From an uncultured Chromatiaceae bacterium (GTDB lineage: Bacteria; Pseudomonadota; Gammaproteobacteria; Enterobacterales; Alteromonadaceae), in assembly GCA_946481195.1 (NCBI GenBank), contig CAMLNG010000136.1, positions 1 to 8,678 of the forward strand: 8,678 bases of DNA. The letters run 5' to 3'. How positions within the stretch are numbered: position 1 is the first letter of the stretch; every line of letters starts with the position of its first letter. Below the pieces are notes generated by a model. That model searched no databases and was not told where the DNA came from. It saw only the letters and a program-made list of their open reading frames with translations. The position numbers and the translations under genes were made by a program. Shown here one piece after another: positions 1 to 7,081 of this stretch.

Positions 1-1130
1 ATCGAGCTGTGGCCGTCAATAGTGCTGGCGGCGTGCTGCAAAATGGTGTTAATCACTGAAGGTTTGGCTGGATCTGTGCCGCCAAGCAGCAACAGAATAC
101 CCTGGGCGATACCAACGACCATGGCGGCCGGTAACAGCTGGGCGGCGCCGGTTTTAAAGGCGTCGACATAGTCGTTGGTGCGGCCTTGCTGTGGCAAAAA
201 CAGCCGGGCTAACACAGCGGAGACACAACCAATGACCAGAAACTGACTGGCGATCTCGCGCAGGTAATATCCTTGAGTCACCACGCCCCAGACCAGCCAG
301 ACCATGCCGGCGGCAAAACAGAGTACAATCAGCAGATGTGGCCAGGCGAACTTCTGCTCCAGCGCAAAAGGTTGTACCTGTGCTGTGCCTTGCTGGTGTT
401 TCCGCAGCCGCTCAGCGCGGCTCATCATCCAGATGATATAAATCAGCGTGAACACCAGCCACATCACCATCCGGAAGCCGGCGCCGGACAGTGGCGGTAA
501 GCCCGCAATACTCTGGGCGATGGCGACCGAAAACGGGTTCATCCAGGAGGTGGCAAACCCCACCTGAGTGGCACCGTAAGTCAGCAACACCCCCGTGATA
601 GCGTCGTACCCCAGTAAGCGGACCAGCGGCACCAAAAACACGGCAAAGGCCATGGCTTCTTCACCCATGCCAAATACGGCGCCGCCTAACGAGAAAAACA
701 GCGCCATCACCGGCAGTAATAAACGGGCTTTGTGTTGTAGCCGGTTGATCAGCCATTTCAGCATTTCGTCGATAGCGCCGGTTCTGAGCACAATGCCAAA
801 ACTGCCGCCGACCAGCAGGATAAATACCACGACGCCGATGGCGGAGCCGGAGCGGCTGCCAGAGGTCATGCCGTCAAAAAAGGCGCTGAAAAAGCCGGTT
901 TGCTCGCCGGCGGTAAAAATAGGCGCTAACGAGGCTTCGCCAACCGCCTGATAACTGCCAGCCTGCAGCAGATGGCGGCCGGTTTCGGCATCCAGCCGGG
1001 TTGCAAATTGCCCGGGCGCGAGCAGGGCGGTCAGTAACAACGCCAGCAATAACACGCCGCCAACAATCAGCAGGGTGTCGGGCATTTGCCAGCCGCGGCT
1101 GGTCTTGGTGGCAGGAGAAGGTGTTTGCAT
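1..1130 (-). CDS. yfcC: YfcC/DcuC-family inner-membrane carrier, C-terminus outside window
   Basis: Integral membrane carrier of the YfcC group (C4-dicarboxylate anaerobic carrier superfamily), thought to move amino acids, dipeptides or dicarboxylates across the inner membrane. The open frame enters from position 1 and gives 376 residues; the family is usually about 470-510, so roughly the last quarter is missing. After a short polar N-terminus (MQTPSPATKTSRGW) comes a first membrane span rich in Leu, Val and Gly. Family hallmarks follow: a span reading VVVFILLVGGSFGIVLRTGA, the stretch FSLGGAVFGMGEEAMAF, and VGFATSWMNPFSVAIAQSIAG, matching the GMGEE and INPF-type segments of YfcC proteins. 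The ATG at 1130 is preceded by AAGGA seven bases away. It begins four bases after the stop of the S51 hydrolase gene, so the two are almost certainly co-transcribed. Family assignment is firm. The substrate is unknown; the neighbour suggests a product of peptide hydrolysis such as a beta-Asp dipeptide, Asp or Arg. The symbol names the family, not a proven orthologue. Confidence 0.88.
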   Translation of the reverse strand, partial: MQTPSPATKTSRGWQMPDTLLIVGGVLLLALLLTALLAPGQFATRLDAETGRHLLQAGSYQAVGEASLAPIFTAGEQTGFFSAFFDGMTSGSRSGSAIGVVVFILLVGGSFGIVLRTGAIDEMLKWLINRLQHKARLLLPVMALFFSLGGAVFGMGEEAMAFAVFLVPLVRLLGYDAITGVLLTYGATQVGFATSWMNPFSVAIAQSIAGLPPLSGAGFRMVMWLVFTLIYIIWMMSRAERLRKHQQGTAQVQPFALEQKFAWPHLLIVLCFAAGMVWLVWGVVTQGYYLREIASQFLVIGCVSAVLARLFLPQQGRTNDYVDAFKTGAAQLLPAAMVVGIAQGILLLLGGTDPAKPSVINTILQHAASTIDGHSS

Positions 1131-1134
1131 CTGG

Positions 1135-2886
1135 CTATCCTTGAGAGCGGTTTAGCTGCAGACTAAGCGGCTGCGCCAGATAATGCCAGCGGCCGTCGCT
1201 ACGTTGACAGGCTTCTACCTTGCCGGCTGCACCAAGTTGCCAGTGAACACTCAGGCCTGGTTGACGCAGTGGTGCATAAGCCTCGCTGTCCACTGTTGCC
1301 GCATCGGTTACCGGCGGCTCACCGCAGGACAGCTGGCCCTGATACTTCACTGCAGCGCCGGCGTTTTGCTGCCAGTGCAGGCTGTCACCCGGCAACAAAC
1401 GGCTGACTTTCAGTTGTGCAAGCGTTGCGGACGGCCCACTGAGGCCACCTTGGGCTGCGGTACGTTCAATGACCCAGACGCCGCCACTGCCAAGTACTTC
1501 CAGCTCTGCGTCCTGGCCATTGCCGTCCTTGTCCGGGGCAAAACGGGCACGTAGCACTGTGGCTTCATCAACGCCAAAACCTGCCGGCGCTTTGGCATCC
1601 TGCACCAGCGTTAATAAACGGCCTTCACGGTTGCGTTCACGGAAATGAGTGTCGGCAATCCCCAGGCTGAATAGCTGCAAACCACCTTGTGGCCGGTACG
1701 TCAGCTGTTCGTCGGCAAGTAACTTGCCGCAGCTTTGGCTTAAACGACACAACGGCGCGTCAATATCGTGCGCCAGCGCGCCAAATTGCAGCGCATGGGC
1801 ACTTCGCCCGCCGCTGATCATGGCGATATCGCCAAGCGGTCTGCCCGATTGCACCGCATTACCGGCGCTGGAGCCACCTAACGGCACGGCTTCAAAACGC
1901 ACACGCTGAAGCAGTCGTTCTGTCAGCGCCAGCCATTTGCCGTCTGGGCCGGTCAGCGCTCTTAACGTCAGTGACTGGTCACCGCCGTTGATAAACACCG
2001 CATCGGCACGTTCAACCAATTCGGCCATGGCTTTAGGATCCGCGCAGAGTTTTTGCTGCTGCGCAGCCAGCTCCGGATAGCGTTCGGCGCGGCGCAGCTG
2101 GCCAGAATATTTCAGCCGGCCTGCTTCAATGGCCTTGCAGTCCCACGGCTGGGTTTGCTGGCTGAGTGCTGGTTCCAGCGGCAGCCAGTCCACTTCGGCA
2201 CCGGCCGCACTAAACAGTTGCTGGTAATAATCCACCCACTCATAAGGGTTGTAAGATGATGCAGTAATAAGCAGCAACCGTGGTTTTTGTGTCAGTGGTG
2301 TTTGTGGGCTGCGCAGCTGGCGGCGTTGCTGCGCGGAGGTAACAAAAGACTGGAACAGTTGTTTGGTTACAGCATAAGTGCCCGGCCAATACACCGCCAT
2401 CCGCGCCGTGCTGCCGTCAGGGCGCTGCGGCCGGATTTCGCAACTGTCTTCAATCACACTGTATTCATCGTCGCTGAGCCGATGCTGCGAACTGAAAGTC
2501 TCTAATACTGCGCTGGTCAGGATTTTGTCCTGCTGGCCGCGCAGCGCTTGTAAAATACTGGTACGGCGGGTCTCGCTGTCACCGGCAACAGGCCAGTGCG
2601 GCAGTTGTTGCAGCAGTTGCAGACTGGTTTTATCACAACGGTAACTTTTGCCGGTTTGTGCCTGCTGAGCCGCAAAAAAAGCCTGCGCCGCCTGCTGCTG
2701 CGACTTTTCGCAATATTCAGGTTCCACGCTGGAGCAAATGCGTTCACCACCACCAAATAACCATAACTCTTTGCCGGGCAAAGCCTGCGCGGCACCAGCC
2801 TGAGCTACAACTGCCTGCGATGCGGCCAACAGCACAAGTGTCAGCGCCGGCAACGCAACAGCGGGCCGCTTCAAAAAAACTAACAT
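1135..2886 (-). CDS. Exported cyanophycinase-like serine hydrolase (peptidase family S51)
   Basis: 583 residues. Cyanophycinases are serine exopeptidases that cut the Asp-Arg polymer cyanophycin into beta-Asp-Arg dipeptides. The N-terminus has Lys6-Arg7, a hydrophobic core to about residue 27 and a likely cleavage after VVA (28), so the protein is probably periplasmic or secreted. S51 landmarks are a first strand LWLFGGGE (41-48), a second strand RLLLITASSYNP (203-214), GGDQ (301-304), the nucleophile elbow GGSSAG (337-342, probable nucleophile Ser340), DTHFRERNREGR (412-423) and GFGVDE (436-441). From memory of Synechocystis CphB (Ser132, His174, Glu201), the His414 to Glu441 spacing is the same 27 residues. 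Pocket residues Gln101, Asp172, Arg178, Arg180 and Arg183 correspond to Gln304, Asp412, Arg418, Arg420 and Arg423, while Gln173 is Thr413 here. Classical enzymes have about 270 residues. This one has about 145 extra between the first two strands, a longer stretch between Ser340 and Asp412, and an extension of over 100 residues after the core. Ten cysteines fit disulfides in an exported protein. The ATG is preceded by GGAG five bases away. S51 membership is firm; cyanophycin as substrate is an inference. Confidence 0.88.
   Translation of the reverse strand: MLVFLKRPAVALPALTLVLLAASQAVVAQAGAAQALPGKELWLFGGGERICSSVEPEYCEKSQQQAAQAFFAAQQAQTGKSYRCDKTSLQLLQQLPHWPVAGDSETRRTSILQALRGQQDKILTSAVLETFSSQHRLSDDEYSVIEDSCEIRPQRPDGSTARMAVYWPGTYAVTKQLFQSFVTSAQQRRQLRSPQTPLTQKPRLLLITASSYNPYEWVDYYQQLFSAAGAEVDWLPLEPALSQQTQPWDCKAIEAGRLKYSGQLRRAERYPELAAQQQKLCADPKAMAELVERADAVFINGGDQSLTLRALTGPDGKWLALTERLLQRVRFEAVPLGGSSAGNAVQSGRPLGDIAMISGGRSAHALQFGALAHDIDAPLCRLSQSCGKLLADEQLTYRPQGGLQLFSLGIADTHFRERNREGRLLTLVQDAKAPAGFGVDEATVLRARFAPDKDGNGQDAELEVLGSGGVWVIERTAAQGGLSGPSATLAQLKVSRLLPGDSLHWQQNAGAAVKYQGQLSCGEPPVTDAATVDSEAYAPLRQPGLSVHWQLGAAGKVEACQRSDGRWHYLAQPLSLQLNRSQG
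1138..1142 (-). promoter_or_regulatory. Ribosome binding site of the yfcC-like gene, inside the upstream gene
   Basis: AAGGA on the minus strand lies seven bases before the ATG at 1130. It is formed by the last two sense codons (CAA GGA) of the S51 hydrolase gene, whose TAG stop follows directly. This arrangement fixes the carrier start and suggests translational coupling: ribosomes finishing the hydrolase would open or reuse this site. Confidence 0.7.
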
Positions 2887-2897
2887 GATAACTCCGG

Positions 2898-2941
2898 AAA
2901 AAGACCGCTCCCCACCAAGGCAACAACATGCGGGGAGCGGT
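2898..2941 (-). terminator. Intercistronic hairpin with T-run: probable attenuator between receptor and hydrolase genes
   Basis: Just after the receptor stop codon, the minus strand carries a perfect 10-base-pair GC-rich stem (ACCGCTCCCC at 2941-2932 with GGGGAGCGGT at 2913-2904) around an 18-base loop. A C and five Ts (2902-2898) follow. The GGAG ribosome binding site of the S51 hydrolase begins about two bases beyond the T-run, leaving no room for a promoter. The hydrolase and carrier must therefore be reached by readthrough or from a promoter inside the receptor gene. The long loop and short T-run suggest partial termination, giving more receptor mRNA than enzyme mRNA. An alternative role is a 3'-end stabilising stem. 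Confidence 0.6.
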
Positions 2942-2946
2942 GCTTG

Positions 2947-5922
2947 TTAAAACGAGTAGCGCGCGGTCAGACGGACAGATCTTGGCGTCTGATAGTTCAG
3001 GTCATGCCGGAAGTTCGGGTTTTGCCCGGTGTCTTCCAATGACACATCACCCTGTTCGTCATATTCAGTGACTTGCTGGCTGTTCAGCAGGTTAAACACC
3101 TGCATTTGCAGCTTCAGGCCAGGTACTTTGACCGGCTGATAGGTCAAACCGGCATCCAACGTGTAGGTCCAGGGTGTACGGCCAAACTGCCCGCGCTGGG
3201 TCAGCACCTGCTCGCCGGCTTCGTTGCGGCAATACAGGGTGGACGCGGCATACCGTTCGAACACCTCATATTCCGGATCGTCGACATCAAAGGCCGGATA
3301 ACCAAAGCAGCTGACTGGCCGGCCGGATTGCACCGCCAGATTCGCGGAAACTTCCAGCTCGTCAGTGAGTTCATAACCGCCGAATACCTTGAAGCTATGG
3401 CGGCGGTCATTTGACAAATAACCGTCTGTGCCATCGACAAACATTTTGTGGTCGAAGTCGTTGGTAAGACCTGGTGACTCTGCTTCAAGGAAGCTGTTCA
3501 CCAAGCCTTCGGCATTGCCTTTACTGTATGCCAGCGTATAGCTGCCCTGCAGATACCAGCCGTCAGCGCGGCCGCGTTCAAAGAAGAATTCCAGCGCTTT
3601 ATAAGTGCGTTTATATTCTTCCAGCTGCAGATAGTCGTTGGAGACTGTGACGCGTTTGAGTTCTCCGTCGCCGGCAACATCCATATCCATCTGCAGGTCG
3701 CGGCCCGGGTTGACGATAATGCAGGTCGCCAGCGTGTCGGCGTCGAAATCGTCATAGCCTTGATCCGCAGCGAAGTCGATAAAGGCCTGGCGGCCACAAT
3801 AATCGTCGACACCGTTTTTCACTTCACGGGCGATGGCTTTGACGCCGCCGGTCCAGCCGTCAAACAACTCACGCTGGTAACCGACAATCAGTTCATCCTG
3901 CAACATCGGCTCTAAGTCGGCCGAGGCGACAGTGGCGGGATCCGGCGAAGTATTACGGCCGCTGGTCAGGGTGTCGCCCAGTTTTTGCCCGAGCTGACGT
4001 GGCGCCTGAGTGACAGGGTCGACAGTGCCGTCATACAGATAGTATTCTGTGGTGACATATTGCCAGTTAGATGCCCGCACGTTGGTGTTGGCGGCGATTG
4101 GAATAAAATAACGGCCGGCGTTAGCAAAGACTTTGGCGCTGCCGTCTGAATTCACGTCCCAGGCAAAACCTAAGCGCGGGGCCAGCATGTCTTTGGCGTC
4201 GACAAAAGACACACCGTCACCGTTGAGGTTATCAAAGGATTCGTTACGTAAACCGGCGTACAGCATCACATCTTCAGTGACATAAAAACTGTCTTCGAGG
4301 TAAATCGCGTCGTTTTTCACTTCATAGCTGCCGGACGGTGAACTGCGCGTGCGTTTGCGCACAACATTGGCATTTGGCGCCACGTTCACGCCGTTCCAGC
4401 GGTCGGCAAACGGCAGTGGTGTATAGATCCGATAGAACACGCCACCGGAATATTCAGCACCGGCCCGCACTGAAGTGAAGGTTTCACTGTCGTAGCCAAA
4501 GCGGATGGTATGGGCGTCCAGCGCCCATTCACCGTCAATCCGCAGCGCTTTGCGCTCGTCGGTGTTCGGGCCAAAATTCAGCGTGCGAACGTTAATCTCG
4601 TTCCAGCAGCCCACGTCGGTGATGTCGTCCGTATCCTGATCATAAATATCGACCAGCGGACATTCATTACCAGGCAGCGGGTCAGGCGTCACATAAGCGG
4701 CGTCAGTTTTCAGGTAACCGTACATCACGCCTAAATTAAAATTGTCGGTCAGCTGGCCGGTGTATTTACCGATGACGATGTTACCGCCATCGCGTTCCTG
4801 ATATTGCGTGCGCAGATTGCCATGCTGGCCGGTGTAATACTGATCAGTCGGGTTGCGATAAGTGGTGTAGTCAGTTTTATTGACGTTGCGGATGCCGGTC
4901 AGCTCAAAAATATGGCTGTCGGTAATGTACCAGTCCAGTTTCACTAAGCCATTTGGGCTGTTGTTATCAGTCGCCGTGCTGTTGTCGGCACTAAAACGAT
5001 CGCGACTGTGTTTTTTGCCTTCTACCAGGCCATAGATAAACAACTTATCCTGAATTAAAGCGCCACCACCACCAACGCTGTATACCAGCTTGTCTTCTTC
5101 ATCCGCCGAGCGGTAGGCCGAATAATAGCTGTTATCGCCCGGCGCTAAGCCCGGTACTTTGCTGACGACATTTTTACCGTGGCCGGCGAGGCTGGCCGGA
5201 TCCCACACCACTGAGCTGGTAAACTCCCAGTCATTAGTACCGCGTTTGGTCACGATGTTAATGACACCACCCAAAGCGCGGCCATATTCTGCGCCGTAGC
5301 CGCCGGTTTTGACCTGCTGCTCGCCAATGGCATCAAAAGGCACTTTGCCATACGACAAAAAGGTGCGGGCGTTGGTGACGTCAAAACCGTTGATGTAATA
5401 GCCGTTTTCTGCAACAGACGCACCACCGAATGACGCCAGATTGCCAAAACCGCTGTCGCCACGCACTGTACCTGGGGCTAATAAAGCGACATCGCTGATA
5501 TCGCGGCCGACCGGCAACATTTCCAGCTGGTCGGCGCTGAACACGGTACTGGATTCGACCGATGAGGTGTCAATCGGATTGATCGCCCGGCCTTGCACGG
5601 CAATGCGTTCAATATCGCCATCGGCGAAACTGACTGGCGTACCAGTACCGAGCGACACTGTCACTTCACGGGCGATGCCGGCGTTTTCCACTTTATAACG
5701 GCCACCGGGGAGCTGACTGAATTGGAAGCGGCCATTTTGGTCGACCTGGATTTGGCGTTTTAAGCCAGTGTCGAGGTTTTGTACTGTGACTGTGCTGCCT
5801 TTGGTGGCCTGGCCAAAAATCGAGCCAACGGACAAGTCTGCCTGTGCCGCAGGGGCCAGAGCCAGCGCGACCAGCGAGGCCAGAGCGGTTTTTTTCAAGA
5901 TGTTCAGATGGTTGCGTTGCAT
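2947..5922 (-). CDS. TonB-dependent outer-membrane receptor, Oar-like, with N-terminal carboxypeptidase-regulatory-like domain
   Basis: 991 residues from the chosen start; an outer-membrane beta-barrel that imports large or scarce ligands using TonB energy. Domains in order: signal peptide with Lys10-Lys11 and a hydrophobic core, cleavage expected after AQA (28); a small beta-sandwich of the carboxypeptidase-regulatory type (about 31-98, with the typical DQNGRFQFSQLPGGRY at 61-76); a TonB-box-like stretch IERIAVQG (104-111); a plug (about 118-230) with VGRDISDVALLAPG, YYINGFDVTN and GGVINIVTKRGTNDWEF; then a barrel ending in Arg-Tyr-Ser-Phe, the usual terminal aromatic signature. Six cysteines form three local pairs (421/439, 709/734, 872/898), fitting disulfides in surface loops. 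Two of these loop regions are strongly acidic (425-437 and 716-729). The ATG at 5922 is chosen because GGAG lies five bases upstream and the signal peptide begins there; the frame stays open 51 codons further up with no such features. It sits before the S51 hydrolase and carrier genes and after the LuxR regulator. The family is certain; the ligand is unknown, and a peptide or peptide polymer is inferred from the neighbours. Confidence 0.93.
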   Translation of the reverse strand: MQRNHLNILKKTALASLVALALAPAAQADLSVGSIFGQATKGSTVTVQNLDTGLKRQIQVDQNGRFQFSQLPGGRYKVENAGIAREVTVSLGTGTPVSFADGDIERIAVQGRAINPIDTSSVESSTVFSADQLEMLPVGRDISDVALLAPGTVRGDSGFGNLASFGGASVAENGYYINGFDVTNARTFLSYGKVPFDAIGEQQVKTGGYGAEYGRALGGVINIVTKRGTNDWEFTSSVVWDPASLAGHGKNVVSKVPGLAPGDNSYYSAYRSADEEDKLVYSVGGGGALIQDKLFIYGLVEGKKHSRDRFSADNSTATDNNSPNGLVKLDWYITDSHIFELTGIRNVNKTDYTTYRNPTDQYYTGQHGNLRTQYQERDGGNIVIGKYTGQLTDNFNLGVMYGYLKTDAAYVTPDPLPGNECPLVDIYDQDTDDITDVGCWNEINVRTLNFGPNTDERKALRIDGEWALDAHTIRFGYDSETFTSVRAGAEYSGGVFYRIYTPLPFADRWNGVNVAPNANVVRKRTRSSPSGSYEVKNDAIYLEDSFYVTEDVMLYAGLRNESFDNLNGDGVSFVDAKDMLAPRLGFAWDVNSDGSAKVFANAGRYFIPIAANTNVRASNWQYVTTEYYLYDGTVDPVTQAPRQLGQKLGDTLTSGRNTSPDPATVASADLEPMLQDELIVGYQRELFDGWTGGVKAIAREVKNGVDDYCGRQAFIDFAADQGYDDFDADTLATCIIVNPGRDLQMDMDVAGDGELKRVTVSNDYLQLEEYKRTYKALEFFFERGRADGWYLQGSYTLAYSKGNAEGLVNSFLEAESPGLTNDFDHKMFVDGTDGYLSNDRRHSFKVFGGYELTDELEVSANLAVQSGRPVSCFGYPAFDVDDPEYEVFERYAASTLYCRNEAGEQVLTQRGQFGRTPWTYTLDAGLTYQPVKVPGLKLQMQVFNLLNSQQVTEYDEQGDVSLEDTGQNPNFRHDLNYQTPRSVRLTARYSF

Positions 5923-6187
5923 AGGATCTCCAGCGTTGTGCTTGTCTGTGGCCGCCTTATCTGTATTCGTGTGCCGTGCGGACGGCGCAAAACGTCCGCT
6001 GCGGGGCGAGCCAACTTTGATATTAGAACTGAGTCCCCGGAACAGAAATATCCAGTTAGGGATAGGGCGCTGCATCTAAAACTGCTCAGCGCGAACTTTC
6101 CTATTGCTTAAGGAATAGACAAGCTGGCGGCTTGCCTCAGACTGGTGCAGACAGCGGGCTTATTCAGGCTGCTCTGCTGTTCGCTTT
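5923..6187 (-). promoter_or_regulatory. Gap between luxR-type gene and receptor gene: probable receptor promoter and 5' leader
   Basis: No credible gene lies here. This 265-base gap is the only non-coding space before the receptor, so it should hold that gene's promoter unless transcription runs through from the regulator. I searched for sigma-70 boxes and found only a weak candidate: TAATAT near 6020-6025 on the minus strand, with a poor -35 (TTTCTG) 17 bases upstream. An inverted repeat GATATT/AATATC overlaps that area. Just after the regulator stop, at 6148-6177, an imperfect stem with one bulged base is present, but no T-run follows on the minus strand, so termination of the regulator transcript here is not supported. 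Confidence 0.4.
5973..5999 (-). promoter_or_regulatory. Competing hairpins in the receptor 5' leader
   Basis: A perfect 7-base-pair stem (GCGGACG 5978-5984 with CGTCCGC 5993-5999, 8-base loop) overlaps a second stem (GCCGT 5973-5977 with ACGGC 5982-5986, 4-base loop). Both use bases 5978-5984, so they cannot form together. They lie about 50-75 bases before the receptor start codon. There is no following T-run, so this is not a terminator. It could be an RNA switch element, an mRNA-stabilising stem or a protein operator; the sequence alone does not decide. Confidence 0.4.
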
Positions 6188-7081
6188 TTAAACTATATGG
6201 TGCTCTTGTGCTTGCTGATAACTGTGCAGCGGATCTTCCGGCAAACCGGGGCGGGCGAAGGGAATACAATTGATAAATAACGAGAATAATTCGGCTTGTG
6301 AGCCAATCTCCAGTTTGCGGTAGATGTTTTTGCGATGGATTTTGACGGTGCCATCTGAGGTTTGTAATTTCTCCGCCGTTAGCGCTGAGGAATAACCGCG
6401 CAGCAGATACCACAATACATCACGCTCACGTGGCGTCAGCAGGGAACTGGCAAAATTGGACAACGTGGCTTCGACCTGTAAATGCGTCTGATCTGAACTA
6501 TTGGCCAGCGGCAACGGCGTAGCCAACTGATGGTGGCGGGTTAGCGCAGCATCGAGCACCGGCATCACCATATTCAGTGCCTGTACGTCGGCACGGCTGA
6601 AGGTATTGCTGTTGATATTACGCTGCATAAAAAAATTCAGCGCCGTGTTGTCGTCAATGCGCCACAGCACGTCAATCGAGTCTGCCACGCCGATTTTGCT
6701 GTAAAAAGCCGTGTAATAACTGCTTTGATAAAAATCGTCCGGCGCCACATCAGCCAGCCAATAGGTGCCGCTTTGGCAGCCTTTTAAAAACAGCTGATAC
6801 TGCGGGTCGAGCGCATAAGGCCCGGTGGAATAAATGTCGGCGTGTAAACTGCGGTCAAAAGGGTGAAAACGATGCAGCAGGCTTAACGGTTTTTGCTGGC
6901 GGTAAAACACCAGTAAACCGCTGGAATCAACTGGACACACAGCTTCGAGCACATCCAGCACTGCGGCAAAAAAACCGGGTTTACCCAGCTGCTGCCACAA
7001 GGCGACCTGCGCATCCAGCATCTGCTGATCCCAAATCAGCGCCAGCGAGCCCCGATGATAAACTTCCGATTTCCCGCGCAC
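6188..7081 (-). CDS. LuxR-type transcriptional regulator with N-terminal sensor-like domain
   Basis: 297 residues, cytoplasmic, with no signal peptide or membrane span. The C-terminal part (about 213-272) is a standard LuxR DNA-binding domain: LLTPRERDVLWYLLRGYSS, then LTAEKLQTSDGTVKIHRKNI with the recognition helix, then YRKLEIGSQAELFSLF. The N-terminal 200 residues look like the GAF/PAS-like input domain of stand-alone LuxR regulators, with the recurring pattern YYTAFYSKIGVADSIDVLW (122-140) followed by ALNFFMQRN. There is no response-regulator receiver domain and no clear match to the acyl-homoserine-lactone pocket, so it probably senses a small molecule or acts with a partner. The start is GTG, supported by a strong AGGGAGG four bases upstream; the first ATG in frame would be residue 21. 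It lies directly upstream of the receptor gene on the same strand, and so is the natural candidate to control the receptor-hydrolase-carrier genes. DNA-binding family certain; regulated genes inferred. Confidence 0.9.
   Translation of the reverse strand: MRGKSEVYHRGSLALIWDQQMLDAQVALWQQLGKPGFFAAVLDVLEAVCPVDSSGLLVFYRQQKPLSLLHRFHPFDRSLHADIYSTGPYALDPQYQLFLKGCQSGTYWLADVAPDDFYQSSYYTAFYSKIGVADSIDVLWRIDDNTALNFFMQRNINSNTFSRADVQALNMVMPVLDAALTRHHQLATPLPLANSSDQTHLQVEATLSNFASSLLTPRERDVLWYLLRGYSSALTAEKLQTSDGTVKIHRKNIYRKLEIGSQAELFSLFINCIPFARPGLPEDPLHSYQQAQEHHIV

Noticed and set aside
595..951. Plus-strand open frame of 118 codons rich in Ser, Pro and Lys
   Set aside because: It lies wholly within the minus-strand carrier gene, whose translation is a convincing membrane protein. 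The plus frame has low complexity, no recognisable domain and is a shadow.
1183..1554. Plus-strand open frame of 123 codons within the S51 hydrolase gene
   Set aside because: Antisense to a gene with clear catalytic motifs; no ribosome binding site or domain recognised.
5923..6075. In-frame 51-codon upstream extension of the TonB receptor starting at an ATG at 6075
   Set aside because: The signal peptide begins at the ATG at 5922, which has GGAG five bases upstream. The extension has no ribosome binding site and would bury the signal peptide, so it is treated as untranslated leader.
6120..6134. Small inverted repeat CAAGC/GCTTG with a 5-base loop
   Set aside because: Five base pairs in a GC-rich region is expected by chance and nothing nearby supports a role.
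6148..6177. Imperfect hairpin downstream of the LuxR gene as its terminator
   Set aside because: The stem has a bulged base and a 12-base loop, and no T-run follows in the direction of transcription. The only nearby T-run is on the opposite side, where no gene ends.
6108..6413. Minus-strand open frame of 101 codons overlapping the end of the LuxR gene
   Set aside because: A different frame from the LuxR DNA-binding domain it overlaps, with no recognisable content and no start signal.
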